Below, piece after piece: positions 18,701-29,343 of a stretch of 64,000 nt of DNA (position 1 is its first letter; every line of letters starts with the position of its first letter). Source of the DNA: Skermanella rosea (GTDB lineage Bacteria; Pseudomonadota; Alphaproteobacteria; Azospirillales; Azospirillaceae); contig NZ_CP086111.1 in the NCBI RefSeq assembly GCF_016806835.2, positions 1,223,001-1,287,000 of the forward strand, written 5' to 3'. A program made the translations under genes and the position numbers. The notes under the pieces were generated by a model that did not search any database, was not told the origin of the DNA, and saw nothing but the letters and a program-made list of their open reading frames with translations.

Positions 18701-19660
18701 ATGACCCCGTCCGACACCTCTCCCGAAGAGGCCTCCGGCGGCCCCGAACGCATCGCCAAGCGGCTCGCCCGCGCGGGCCTGTGCTCCCGCCGCGATGCCG
18801 AGCGCTGGATCGCCGAGGGCCGCGTCGCGGTCAACGGCACGGTGCTGACCACTCCCGCGGTGGTCGTGGGGCCGGGCGACACGATCGTCGTGGACGGCAA
18901 GCCGCTGCCCGAGATGGAGCCGACCCGGCTGTGGCGCTACCACAAGCCAGACGGCTTGGTGACCTCCGCCCGCGACGAGAAAGGCCGGCAGACGGTGTTC
19001 GACACGCTTCCGGCGGACCTGCCGCGCGTCGTGTCGGTCGGCCGGCTCGACCTGACGACCGAGGGGCTGCTGCTGCTGACCAACGACGGCGAGCTGGCCC
19101 GCTTCCTGGAGCTTCCGTCCACCGGCTGGGCGCGGCGCTACCGGGTGCGGGTGAACGGCATCGCCGACCCGGCCCGCCTCGCCGGCCTGTCCCGCGGCGT
19201 CACGATCGACGGCGTGCAGTACGGCCCGATCGAGGCCCTGCTCGACCGGCAGCAGGGCTCCAACGCCTGGCTGACCATCACGCTGCGCGAGGGCAAGAAC
19301 CGCGAAGTCCGCAACGTGATGGAAAGCCTGGGGCTGACCGTGAACCGGCTGATCCGCGTCGCCTACGGCCCGTTTCAGCTCGGCAAGCTGGAGCGCGGCG
19401 AGGTCGAGGAGGTGCCCAGGCGCGTTCTGCGCGACCAGGTCGCGAAATTCTTCTCCGACCGCGGCGACGAGCCGGTCAAGCCGAACACCGGCACCGCCAA
19501 GGCGAAGCCCCAGCCCAAGCCCCACGCGAAGCCGCGGACGCCGGGAGCCGCGCCGGCCAAGCGACCGGCCCCGGGGAGGCCCGCGGGCAACCGACCGGAC
19601 GGCGGCGGACCGGCCGCCGGCGGAGGGCCGAGAGGCAGGCATGAGACTCGTCGGCGGTAG
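18701..19660 (+). CDS. rluB: 23S rRNA pseudouridine synthase, RluB/RsuA family
   Basis: The 319-residue protein has an S4 RNA-binding domain (about residues 16-70, KRLARAGLCSRRDAERWI). A catalytic domain follows with GRLDLTTEGLLLLTNDG, where D117 is the catalytic aspartate, and later REGKNREVRNVMESLG. The C-terminal 70 residues are a Lys/Pro/Gly-rich disordered tail. The fit is to the RluB branch (U2605 of 23S rRNA), but RsuA/RluE-like specificity cannot be excluded. The stop overlaps the rsmD start by 20 bp, so the two are coupled. Confidence 0.85.
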   Translation: MTPSDTSPEEASGGPERIAKRLARAGLCSRRDAERWIAEGRVAVNGTVLTTPAVVVGPGDTIVVDGKPLPEMEPTRLWRYHKPDGLVTSARDEKGRQTVFDTLPADLPRVVSVGRLDLTTEGLLLLTNDGELARFLELPSTGWARRYRVRVNGIADPARLAGLSRGVTIDGVQYGPIEALLDRQQGSNAWLTITLREGKNREVRNVMESLGLTVNRLIRVAYGPFQLGKLERGEVEEVPRRVLRDQVAKFFSDRGDEPVKPNTGTAKAKPQPKPHAKPRTPGAAPAKRPAPGRPAGNRPDGGGPAAGGGPRGRHETRRR

Positions 19661-20193
19661 CCTGCGCGGCCGGCGCCTGGAGGCCCCCGCCGGACGCGAC
19701 ATCCGCCCGACCGGCGACCGCACGCGGGAGGCGGTCTTCAACATCCTCGCCCATGCCGACTGGGCGCCCGACATCGAGGGCGCCCTGGTGCTCGACGCCT
19801 TCTGCGGCACCGGCGCCCTGGGGCTGGAAGCCCTGTCGCGCGGCGCCCGGCGCGCCGTCTTCATGGACCAGGGCCGGGAATCGCTGGATCTCGTCCGGCG
19901 CAACATCGCGTCGCTCGCCGTCGCGGACCGCTGCGACGTCGTCCGAGCCGACGCCACGCGGCCTCCCCGCGCACAAGCCTCCTGTAGCCTGCTGTTCCTG
20001 GATCCTCCTTATGGGAAGGAGCTGGCCCCGGCCGCCCTGTCGGCCCTCCGGGAGCGCGGCTGGTGCGCTCCCGATGCCGTCGCCGTGGTGGAGATCGCCC
20101 TGGAAGACCCGTGGGAGACGCCCGCCTTCGCGGAGCCGCTGGACGACCGGACCTATGGGGACACGCGCGTGCTTTTCCTGCGGATCGGCGGTC

Positions 20194-20207
<14 letters not shown>
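19641..20207 (+). CDS. rsmD: 16S rRNA (guanine-966-N2) methyltransferase
   Basis: The 188-residue protein begins MRLVGGSLRGRRL and has the SAM-binding motif VLDAFCGTGALGLEALSRG and the catalytic LFLDPPYGK. It is of normal length. It methylates G966 of 16S rRNA during 30S assembly. It overlaps the upstream pseudouridine synthase gene by 20 bp, so two rRNA-modifying enzymes share a transcript. Its 3' end overlaps the convergent glmS 3' end by 14 bp. Confidence 0.93.
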
Positions 20208-22038
<1,831 letters not shown>

Positions 22039-22243
22039 GTTCTCTTCGCTCAGCTTTCACACGTCGATTCCGCACTGCACCTTACTGCCATACGGAGGTG
22101 CGGCAACCCAAGTAAACTTATGTTTCACCATGTTGCGCAGGTGTTCCGTCCCGGCGCGTGCGGCTTATGACTTGACGATCACGGGAACCGGCGCTGAAGT
22201 GCGCCCGTTACCCCAAACTGTAACCATTGCATGCAGGACGACG

Positions 22244-22588
22244 ATGCCGCCCAGAGTGAACCCGCTGAAGCTCAACCCGCTCCAGCTCAAGACCTTGACC
22301 CTGCTGCAGGAGTTGGGCCGGCTGATCGGCACGCCCGCACCCGACGAGGGGGAGGGCGCCCTTCTGGTCAACCAGTTCCCCCATGCGCACGGCAACCATT
22401 TCCATATGGGCGACGCCGTCGTCTCGACCGCCGACGCCAACGGCCTGAGCAACCCGGCGGTCTGGGTGGCGCTGGAGCGCAAGGGGTTGATCAAGTCCCG
22501 GTTCCCCCATGCCGCCGTCATCACCCTCGAAGGCATGGGGTACGATACCGGCCTGAGCGACAAGATCCTTCACCGCTCGGACCACTGA
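22244..22588 (+). CDS. Conserved-looking small protein with His-rich motif, unknown function
   Basis: The 114-residue start MPPRVNPLKLNPLQLKTLTLLQELGR is chosen because the longer upstream frame is unconserved and overlaps the glmS promoter region. The centre holds FPHAHGNHFHMGDAVV, a cluster of four His plus Asp that could bind metal. It ends with LSNPAVWVALERKGL and VITLEGMGYDTG. Its look is of a small alphaproteobacterial conserved protein, but the family was not identified. It is divergent from glmS and convergent with the amidase gene. Confidence 0.65.
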   Translation: MPPRVNPLKLNPLQLKTLTLLQELGRLIGTPAPDEGEGALLVNQFPHAHGNHFHMGDAVVSTADANGLSNPAVWVALERKGLIKSRFPHAAVITLEGMGYDTGLSDKILHRSDH

Positions 22589-22616
22589 ACGCAGGGACCC
22601 GGGGAGGGCCGAGGCG

Positions 22617-23966
22617 TCAGGCGACCACCGGCTCGACCCCGCGGGCCAGCGCCAGCAGCCGGCGGTCGTGGCCGCGCCTGCCGACCAGCATGGCGCCGAC
22701 CGCCAGCCCGCCGGAAGCGCAGGGCAGGGTGACCGAAGGGCGGTCCAGGAAATTGAACAGCGACGGGTTGCGCAGGACCATCATGTTCAGGCGCGTATAG
22801 TCCGCGTCGTCGGCCAACTCGTCGAACCGGGGCGCCACGACCGGGACGGTCGGCATCAGCAGGGCGTCGAAGTCCCGGGTCTGCTCCGCCGCCTCGGCCA
22901 TGATCGCGTCGCGCGCCTCCAGCAACCCGATGTAATCGACCGCGCTCATCTGCGAGCCGCGCAGGATGCGCGACGCCACGCGGGGGTCGTAATCCGCACC
23001 GCGGGCTTCGATCAGGTCCTTGTGCCAAGCCAGCGCCTCGGAGGTGACGAAACCGCCCTTGGCGTTGACGGCGGGGATGCGGGCGAGCGCCGGCACCGAC
23101 AGGTCGGTGATCCGGGCGCCGGCCCGGGACAGGCGGGAGAGCGCCTCGGTGAAGGCGGCGGCGACGGTGGCGTCCAAACCGTCCAGAACGATCTCCCGCG
23201 GGACCGCAAGGCGCAGGCCCGCGACCGGGGCGGCATCAGGCACGGCGGGGGACTCCCCGGCCAGCACGGCGTCGAGCAGGGCGCAGCAGGCGACCGAGCG
23301 GGCGAGAGGGCCGACGGTGTCCAGCGTCCGGGACAGCGGCAGCGCGCCGGTTCGGGGCACCCGGGCCTGGGTCGGCTTGAAACCGGCCAGCCCGCAGAAG
23401 GCCGCGGGGATGCGGACGGAGCCGCCGGTGTCGGAGCCGATCGCGGCAACGGCCATGCCGTCGGCCACCGACACGGCGGCCCCCGACGACGAGCCGCCGG
23501 GAATGCGGTCGCGGTCGCGCGGGTTGCCGGGAGTGCCGTAGTGCGGGTTGACGCCCAGGCCGGAGAACGCGAACTCCGTCATGTTGGTTCGGCCGACGAT
23601 CACCGCTCCCGCCGCCCGCAGCCGGGCCACCACCGGCGCGTCGGCGATGGCCGGGGTCGCGTCCTTCAGCACGGCCGAGCCGGCGGTGGTGACCTGGCCC
23701 GCGATGTCGAACAGGTCCTTGACGGAGATCGGCAACCCTGCGAGCGGCGACGGAACGATCCCGGCGGTGCGCAGCCGGTCCGACGCTTCGGCCTGCGCCA
23801 GCGCCGCAGCGCGGTTGACCGCGATGTCGGCCAGGATGAAGGCGCGCGCGCCCTCGCCGGCCGGATCGGCGATCCGGTCGAACGCCGCCTCCGTCAGTTC
23901 GAGGCTGGTGGTGCGGCCGGCGGCGAGGTCGGCCGCCAGGGAGGCGATCGTCTGGGCTGTAGGCAT
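22617..23966 (-). CDS. Amidase signature family enzyme
   Basis: The 449-residue protein shows the amidase Ser-cisSer-Lys triad: K83 in PISVKDLFD, cis-Ser S159 in IPGGSSSG and nucleophile S183 in GSDTGGSVRIPAA. It resembles GatA in these motifs but stands alone without gatB/gatC and is shorter, so a catabolic amidase, for example of the AtzE/allophanate type, is more likely. The substrate is unknown. About 245 bp separate it from divergent hisZ. Confidence 0.85.
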   Translation of the reverse strand: MPTAQTIASLAADLAAGRTTSLELTEAAFDRIADPAGEGARAFILADIAVNRAAALAQAEASDRLRTAGIVPSPLAGLPISVKDLFDIAGQVTTAGSAVLKDATPAIADAPVVARLRAAGAVIVGRTNMTEFAFSGLGVNPHYGTPGNPRDRDRIPGGSSSGAAVSVADGMAVAAIGSDTGGSVRIPAAFCGLAGFKPTQARVPRTGALPLSRTLDTVGPLARSVACCALLDAVLAGESPAVPDAAPVAGLRLAVPREIVLDGLDATVAAAFTEALSRLSRAGARITDLSVPALARIPAVNAKGGFVTSEALAWHKDLIEARGADYDPRVASRILRGSQMSAVDYIGLLEARDAIMAEAAEQTRDFDALLMPTVPVVAPRFDELADDADYTRLNMMVLRNPSLFNFLDRPSVTLPCASGGLAVGAMLVGRRGHDRRLLALARGVEPVVA

Positions 23967-24211
23967 TCGGGAACTCTCTCCAGGTGACGTCGTGTGGCTT
24001 GGCGATGATACAGGTCCGTGCAGGGTCGATCACGCGGGGCTGTCGGGGAACCGGATTGTCGAGGCTCGCCCCGCTTGCCGGCCATGGCAGCCGCGACCCT
24101 TTTCCGTTTGCCCAACGGGGCCGGTTCCGATACTTACCGGCCCGGTGCGTCCGGTCGAGGCCGGACCCTTGAAGCGAGCCCCCTGAAGCGAGCCCGGGAT
24201 CCATTGCCGGC

Positions 24212-25360
24212 ATGACCGAAACGATGAACAGAGCTCTGCTGCCCGCCGGCCTGCACGACGTGCTGCCGCGCGAAGCGGCCTTCGAAGCCACCATCGTCGA
24301 ACGGCTGATGGCCGAGTTCGCGCTGAACGGGTTCGAGCGCGTCAAGCCGCCGCTGATCGAGTTCGAGGCGAGCCTGCTGTCGGGGCCGGGGGCCGCCATG
24401 GCGACCCAGACCTTCCGCCTGATGGACCCGATTTCCCAGCGCATGCTGGCGATCCGGCCGGACATGACCCTCCAGGTCGCCCGCATCGCGACGACCCGTC
24501 TCGCCAACGAGCCGCGGCCGCTGCGCCTCAGCTACGGCGGGCAGGTCCTGCGCGTCAAAGGATCGCAGCTCCGGCCGGAACGGCAGTTCGGCCAGGTCGG
24601 GGTGGAGCTGATCGGCGCCTTTCAGCCGACCGCAGATGCCGAGGTGGTGCTGCTGGCCTACGCCGCGCTGAAGGCGGTCGGCGTCGCCAACATCTCCGTG
24701 GACCTGAACGTGCCGACCCTGGTCCCCTCGGTCTGCCGCGGGCTGGACCTGCCGGAGGACGAGACCGCCCGGCTGCGCCAGGCGCTGGACCGCAAGGACG
24801 CCGCCGAGGTGGCGGCGGTGGGCGGCAGGGCCGCCGACCTGCTGGCCGGGATGATGGGTGCTTCCGGACCGGCGGACCGGGCGGTGGAACTGCTGGCCGG
24901 CCTGCATCTGCCGGAGGAGGCCGAGGCCGACCGGCGGCGGCTGACCGAGGTGGTCCGGCTGATCCGGGATGCCGCACCCGAGCTGATGCTGACGGTCGAT
25001 CCGGTCGAGCACCGGGGCTTCGAATACCAGACCGGCACCAGCTTCACCCTGTTCTCGCGCGGGGTCCGCGGCGAGCTGGGACGCGGCGGTCGGTACCGGG
25101 CGGGCGGGGGGCCGTCGGGCGAGCCCTCGACCGGCTTCACCCTCTATCTGGATACCGTGCTGCGCGCGGTGCCCGACCCGGCGCCGCTGCCGCGGGTGTT
25201 CCTGCCGATCGAGACGGACGCCGCCGAGGGCGAGCGGCTCCGGTCCGAGGGCTGGGTCACCGTGCGGGCGCTGGAAGCGTTGGAAGACCCGGCGGCCGAG
25301 GCGCGCCGGCTGCGCTGCACCCATATTTTCACCGGCGGCCAGATCCATCCGGCCGCCTGA
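24212..25360 (+). CDS. hisZ: ATP phosphoribosyltransferase regulatory subunit
   Basis: The 382-residue protein is a class II aminoacyl-tRNA-synthetase-like protein: LLPAGLHDVLPREAA at the start, FRLMDPISQRMLAIRPDMTLQVAR near residue 70, then FERVKPPLIEFE. It lacks a HisRS anticodon domain, as expected for HisZ. It forms the active complex with short HisG in the first step of histidine synthesis. hisZ directly before purA is a common alphaproteobacterial order. An internal ATG at 24224 is an alternative start. Confidence 0.92.
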   Translation: MTETMNRALLPAGLHDVLPREAAFEATIVERLMAEFALNGFERVKPPLIEFEASLLSGPGAAMATQTFRLMDPISQRMLAIRPDMTLQVARIATTRLANEPRPLRLSYGGQVLRVKGSQLRPERQFGQVGVELIGAFQPTADAEVVLLAYAALKAVGVANISVDLNVPTLVPSVCRGLDLPEDETARLRQALDRKDAAEVAAVGGRAADLLAGMMGASGPADRAVELLAGLHLPEEAEADRRRLTEVVRLIRDAAPELMLTVDPVEHRGFEYQTGTSFTLFSRGVRGELGRGGRYRAGGGPSGEPSTGFTLYLDTVLRAVPDPAPLPRVFLPIETDAAEGERLRSEGWVTVRALEALEDPAAEARRLRCTHIFTGGQIHPAA

Positions 25361-25449
25361 TCACCAAGGGACCGGCGCGCCGTTCGGCCGCCCGGCCGAT
25401 GTCCGGAGGGGGCGCCAACCTTCTCCGCTGAGTAGCGTGGAGAGACGAG

Positions 25450-26742
25450 ATGGCAAACGTAGCGGTGGTCGGCTCCCAGTGGGGCGACGAGGGTAAAGGC
25501 AAGATCGTCGATTGGCTGTCCAGCCGGGCCGACGTGGTGGTTCGCTATCAGGGCGGCCACAATGCCGGCCATACGCTGGTCATCAACGGAGTCGAGTACA
25601 AGCTGAGCCTGCTGCCCTCCGGCGTGGTCCGGCCCGGCAAGCTGTCGGTCATCGGCAACGGCGTCGTGGTCGATCCCTGGGCGCTGGTGCGCGAAATCGA
25701 CGCGATCCGGCAGAAGGGCGTCGAGATATCGCCGGAGAACCTGCTGATCGCCGAGAACGCGACGCTGATCCTGCCGATCCACGGTACCGTCGACCGCGCT
25801 CGCGAGGAGGCGCTCGGCAATCTGAAGATCGGCACCACGGGCCGCGGCATCGGACCGGCCTACGAGGATAAGGTGGCCCGCCGGGCGATCCGCCTGTGCG
25901 ACCTGGCGGATGAGGCGGTGCTGGAGGAGAAGGTCGAGAAGCTGCTGTTCCACCACAACGCGCTGCTGCGCGGCCTGGGCTCGGACGAGATCAGCCGCGA
26001 CGAGGTGCTGCAGGGCCTGCGCGAGATCGCGCCGCAGGTGCGGCCCTACGCGGCGGTGGTGTGGGAGAAGCTGGACGAGATGCGGCGCGCCGGCAAGCGC
26101 ATCCTGTTCGAGGGCGCCCAGGGCGCCATGCTCGACGTGGACCACGGGACGTATCCGTACGTCACCTCGTCCAATACGGTTTCCGGCAACGCCGCGACCG
26201 GCTGCGGCATGGGGCCGGGGGCCGTGGGATACGTGCTGGGCATCACCAAGGCGTACACCACCCGCGTCGGCTCCGGCCCGTTCCCGACCGAGCAGGTCAA
26301 CGAGATCGGCGACCGGCTGGGCCAGCGGGGCCGGGAGTTCGGCACGGTGACCGGGCGCAAGCGGCGCTGCGGCTGGTTCGACGCCGTCATGGTCCGCCAA
26401 GCGGTCAAGGTCGGCGGCATCAACGGCATCGCGCTGACCAAGCTGGACGTGCTGGACGGGTTCGAGGAGCTGAAGGTCTGCGTCGGCTACCGCTACCAGG
26501 GGCAGGAGCTGCACCATTTCCCTGCGGGGCAGTCGGCGCAGGCCGGTGTCGAGCCGATCTTCGAATCCATGCCCGGCTGGAGCGAGAGCACCCAGGGCGC
26601 CCGGAGCTGGGCCGACCTGCCGGCCACGGCGATCAAGTATATCCGCCGGATCGAGGAGCTGATCGAGGCGCCGGTCGCCATGCTCTCGACCAGCCCGGAG
26701 CGCGACGACACCATCCTGGTGACCGACCCGTTCCAGGACTGA
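25450..26742 (+). CDS. purA: Adenylosuccinate synthetase
   Basis: The 430-residue enzyme has [15 protein letters not shown] at the start, [10 protein letters not shown] with the catalytic His, and later [14 protein letters not shown] and [11 protein letters not shown]. Full length. It makes adenylosuccinate from IMP, aspartate and GTP in AMP synthesis. It lies 89 bp after hisZ and is followed by a hairpin terminator. GAGAGACGAG precedes the ATG. Confidence 0.98.
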   Translation: MANVAVVGSQWGDEGKGKIVDWLSSRADVVVRYQGGHNAGHTLVINGVEYKLSLLPSGVVRPGKLSVIGNGVVVDPWALVREIDAIRQKGVEISPENLLIAENATLILPIHGTVDRAREEALGNLKIGTTGRGIGPAYEDKVARRAIRLCDLADEAVLEEKVEKLLFHHNALLRGLGSDEISRDEVLQGLREIAPQVRPYAAVVWEKLDEMRRAGKRILFEGAQGAMLDVDHGTYPYVTSSNTVSGNAATGCGMGPGAVGYVLGITKAYTTRVGSGPFPTEQVNEIGDRLGQRGREFGTVTGRKRRCGWFDAVMVRQAVKVGGINGIALTKLDVLDGFEELKVCVGYRYQGQELHHFPAGQSAQAGVEPIFESMPGWSESTQGARSWADLPATAIKYIRRIEELIEAPVAMLSTSPERDDTILVTDPFQD

Positions 26743-26773
26743 GGCCGGAAAGCGCTGCGCGGGCATCGGGGGG

Positions 26774-26798
26774 ACGGCGGGCTTTTGCCCGCCGTTTT
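26774..26798 (+). terminator. Terminator after purA
   Basis: A 9-bp stem ACGGCGGGC / GCCCGCCGT (26774-26782 and 26787-26795) with a TTTT loop is followed by a short T run (26795-26798). It lies 31 bp past the purA stop and just before the convergent lipB 3' end. Confidence 0.75.
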
Positions 26799-26802
26799 CC
26801 GT

Positions 26803-27531
26803 TCAGGCCTCGAAAACGTCTTCCCACGCCGCCTTAAGCGCGAGATCCACTTCCGGCAGGGTTGCCAGATGGCCGAGGGCGTGCAGGCTGGTGACGCCAT
26901 GCTCGCTGATGCCGCAAGGCACGATGCCGGCGAAATGGCCCAGGTCGGGATCGACGTTGAGCGCGACGCCGTGGAAGGTCACCCAGTGGCGGACGCGGAC
27001 TCCGATGGCGGCGATCTTGTCCTCCTGGCCGGGCAGGCCGCCATAGGGGCGCTTGTCCACCCAGATGCCGACCCGGCCGCACCGCCGCTCGCCCTTGACG
27101 TTGAACTGGGCCAGCGTTTGGATCAGCCATTCCTCCAGCCGGTTGACATAGCCCCTGACGTCGGGGCCCTCCATGCCCGCCCGCGGACGCTTCAGGTCGA
27201 TCATCACGTAGGCCACGCGCTGGCCAGGCCCGTGATAGGTGTACTGGCCGCCGCGGCCCGACTGGTACGTGGGAAACCGGCTCGGCTCCAGCAGGTCGCT
27301 TTCCCGCGCGCTGGTGCCCGCGGTGTAGAGGGGCGGGTGCTCCAGCAGCCAGACCAGCTCCGGGGCCGTCCCGGCGCGAATCGCCGCGGCCCTCGCCTCC
27401 ATCTCCGCGACCGCCTCGGGATAGGGCACGGGGTCGTCCGATATGCGCCACTCGACGGCCGGCCGGATGGGGGAGGCGTCGGCTGGAGCGGCGAGGGGAA
27501 CGGTCGGCGAAGGAGCGGCTGTCATGGCCAT
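26803..27531 (-). CDS. lipB: Octanoyltransferase LipB
   Basis: The 242-residue protein contains [21 protein letters not shown], with the conserved His, [19 protein letters not shown] with the catalytic Lys, and [15 protein letters not shown] with the thioester-forming Cys. It transfers octanoyl groups from acyl carrier protein to lipoyl domains. The start at 27531 (MAMTAAPSP) or 27525 is preferred; a frame extending to 27624 would run toward the tRNA promoter region. It converges on purA. Confidence 0.94.
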   Translation of the reverse strand: MAMTAAPSPTVPLAAPADASPIRPAVEWRISDDPVPYPEAVAEMEARAAAIRAGTAPELVWLLEHPPLYTAGTSARESDLLEPSRFPTYQSGRGGQYTYHGPGQRVAYVMIDLKRPRAGMEGPDVRGYVNRLEEWLIQTLAQFNVKGERRCGRVGIWVDKRPYGGLPGQEDKIAAIGVRVRHWVTFHGVALNVDPDLGHFAGIVPCGISEHGVTSLHALGHLATLPEVDLALKAAWEDVFEA

Positions 27532-27576
27532 ATCCGGGTGTGATCCTGTTTTCTTCGAAGAAGCCGCTTCAATCGC

Positions 27577-27605
27577 TTGATCGCGGCATCGGGATTTGGT
27601 ATTCC
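27577..27605 (+). promoter_or_regulatory. Candidate promoter of tRNA-Leu
   Basis: TTGATC (27577-27582), a 17-bp spacer and TATTCC (27600-27605), about 50 bp before the mature tRNA 5' end. The boxes are near-consensus and spacing is ideal, but one or two positions deviate in each. Confidence 0.45.
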
Positions 27606-27654
27606 CCCCGCACGCTTCAAGCAAGCCCCGCGCTCAATGAAGCGGACGATGTAT

Positions 27655-27741
27655 GCGGTCGTGGCGGAATTGGTAGACGCGCAGCGTTGAGGTCGCTGTG
27701 GGCTAACCCCCGTGGAAGTTCGAGTCTTCTCGACCGCACCA
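27655..27741 (+). tRNA. tRNA-Leu (anticodon GAG)
   Basis: A 7-bp acceptor stem GCGGTCG / CGACCGC, D arm with TTGGTAGA, anticodon stem CAGCG / CGCTG around loop TTGAGGT (anticodon GAG, reading CUC/CUU), a long class II variable arm, T loop TTCGAGT, and encoded CCA. All leucine tRNA features are present. Confidence 0.96.
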
Positions 27742-27765
27742 TCTCTCACGCAAGTGATGCTATGA

Positions 27766-27804
27766 AAAAAGCGCTGCAACGGCCTCAACGTTGCGGCGCT
27801 TTTT
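27766..27804. terminator. Bidirectional terminator between tRNA-Leu and the flippase gene
   Basis: A stem of 16 pairs including A/T flanks (27766-27781 with 27789-27804; one G-T pair) and a 7-nt loop has a T run on either strand. It can end the tRNA transcript and the minus-strand polysaccharide cluster. Confidence 0.85.
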
Positions 27805-27816
27805 CATTTCCAGGCC

Positions 27817-29151
27817 TCAGGCCGGCGTCGGCGTGGCCCCGGCGAGGGTCGCGCGGTGGTCCTGCACCGCGCGCCAGACCAGCACCACCAGGAAGAAGTG
27901 GAACAGGAACCCCACCACCGAATAGGCGGCGATCGCGACTTCCACGTCGGCGATCCAGGCGGCCATGGGCAGCACCAGGAAGCGCGGGATCAGGGTCAGG
28001 ACTTCCAGGATCAGGAAGCGGCGCTGCAGATTGAGCACGGGGACCAGCATCAGGGCGGGCAGGCTGATGAAGCGCATCGCCCACCAGACGACGATCCACT
28101 GCGCGAAATAGCCGGCATCGCGCCACGCCTCGCCGAAGGCGAAGGCGTAGAGCCAGGGACCGAGGGCGATCATGACGAGCACCGGAAGGGCGACCATCGC
28201 GGCCAGTCCGCCGGTCGTCCGCAGGAACAGGGCCGACAGGTCCTCGCCCTTGTGGAACATCTCCGCCGCGCGCTGGTAGAAGACCCGGCGGACCGCGTCC
28301 CCCAGCAGCGTGATCGGCATCTCGAACAGGCGGTAGGTGAACCAGTAGAGGCCGGCCACGTAGGGGCTGAAAAGGGCGGTCAGCAGGATCGACGGCACGG
28401 TGATCGTGGTCGAGGAAAGCAGCGCCTGCGGCATGCTGTAGAGCGGGAAATCGCGGTGCTTGACCGCGAGCTGCTTCATCCGCTGGCGCGTGACCATGCG
28501 CCGCAGCGACGGCAGGTCGTGGCGGATGATCTGCCAGGCGATGATCAGGGCACCCATCGCCGTCCCGAAGATCAGCCCCAGCACGAGGCCGTCGACGCCC
28601 ATGCCGACCAAGCCGGCGGCCATCTGGGCGGCGGCCACTCCGAAGGAGCGGCTGATGGTCGACATGGAGATCCGCTTGTACTGCTTGTGCCGGGTCGCCC
28701 ACACGGCCAGCACCGCCGCCGCGGTGTTGGTCAGGATCAGCAGCGGCAGGAACCAGAGCAGGCCGCTCAGCTCCTGGTATCCCAAAAGGTCGAGGAGGGG
28801 ATCGCCGAAGGCCCATACGGCCAAGCCCGACGCGATGCTGACCGCGACGACGATGCCGAGGCTCAGCGCCAGAATATTGGCCGCCTCCGTCTCCGACTTC
28901 GCCATCACGATGGCCAACTCGTACCGACCGCTCGCGACGACCACGAAAGTCATGTTGAGCGCGCCGAACAGGGCGAAGAGGCCGAACTGGTCCGGCGTGA
29001 AGAGCCGCATCAGGATCGGATAGGCGAGAACCGTCAGGACCTGGGCCATGGCCGTCCCGGAAGCAAGGACCGCGATGTTCTTCAGGAAGGGGCCACGCAG
29101 GATACGAAGTGCTGCTTGCGACAGACGGTTGGCGTCGACTCGGGCCGTCAA
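27817..29151 (-). CDS. Wzx-like polysaccharide flippase / transporter
   Basis: A hydrophobic protein with about 12 membrane helices of the MATE/oligosaccharide-flippase fold. It opens RGPFLKNIAVLASGTAMAQVL and FTPDQFGLFALFGA, typical of Wzx-like flippases, and ends in two long hydrophobic segments. It would move lipid-linked glycans across the inner membrane. No ATG fits. TTG at 29151 has GAGAGAG at good spacing and is preferred; TTG at 29169 is the alternative. It is the last gene of the minus-strand cluster, 192 bp after the glycosyltransferase. Confidence 0.82.
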   Translation of the reverse strand: MTARVDANRLSQAALRILRGPFLKNIAVLASGTAMAQVLTVLAYPILMRLFTPDQFGLFALFGALNMTFVVVASGRYELAIVMAKSETEAANILALSLGIVVAVSIASGLAVWAFGDPLLDLLGYQELSGLLWFLPLLILTNTAAAVLAVWATRHKQYKRISMSTISRSFGVAAAQMAAGLVGMGVDGLVLGLIFGTAMGALIIAWQIIRHDLPSLRRMVTRQRMKQLAVKHRDFPLYSMPQALLSSTTITVPSILLTALFSPYVAGLYWFTYRLFEMPITLLGDAVRRVFYQRAAEMFHKGEDLSALFLRTTGGLAAMVALPVLVMIALGPWLYAFAFGEAWRDAGYFAQWIVVWWAMRFISLPALMLVPVLNLQRRFLILEVLTLIPRFLVLPMAAWIADVEVAIAAYSVVGFLFHFFLVVLVWRAVQDHRATLAGATPTPA

Positions 29152-29343
29152 GGGAACTCTCTCACACAATCATTCGCAGGATGAAGCGGCGCAACACTGC
29201 CATAAACATCGGCCGGTCGCGCCGGTTCATGGGGTGAACGCATTCACGCTTTTGCTCCCCGGGAATGGGAAGGGCAAGAGCCTCCCCCAACCGGGTGCGC
29301 GATATACTCCATCCGGAATGCCCGGCGACCGTCCGGGCGGCGA

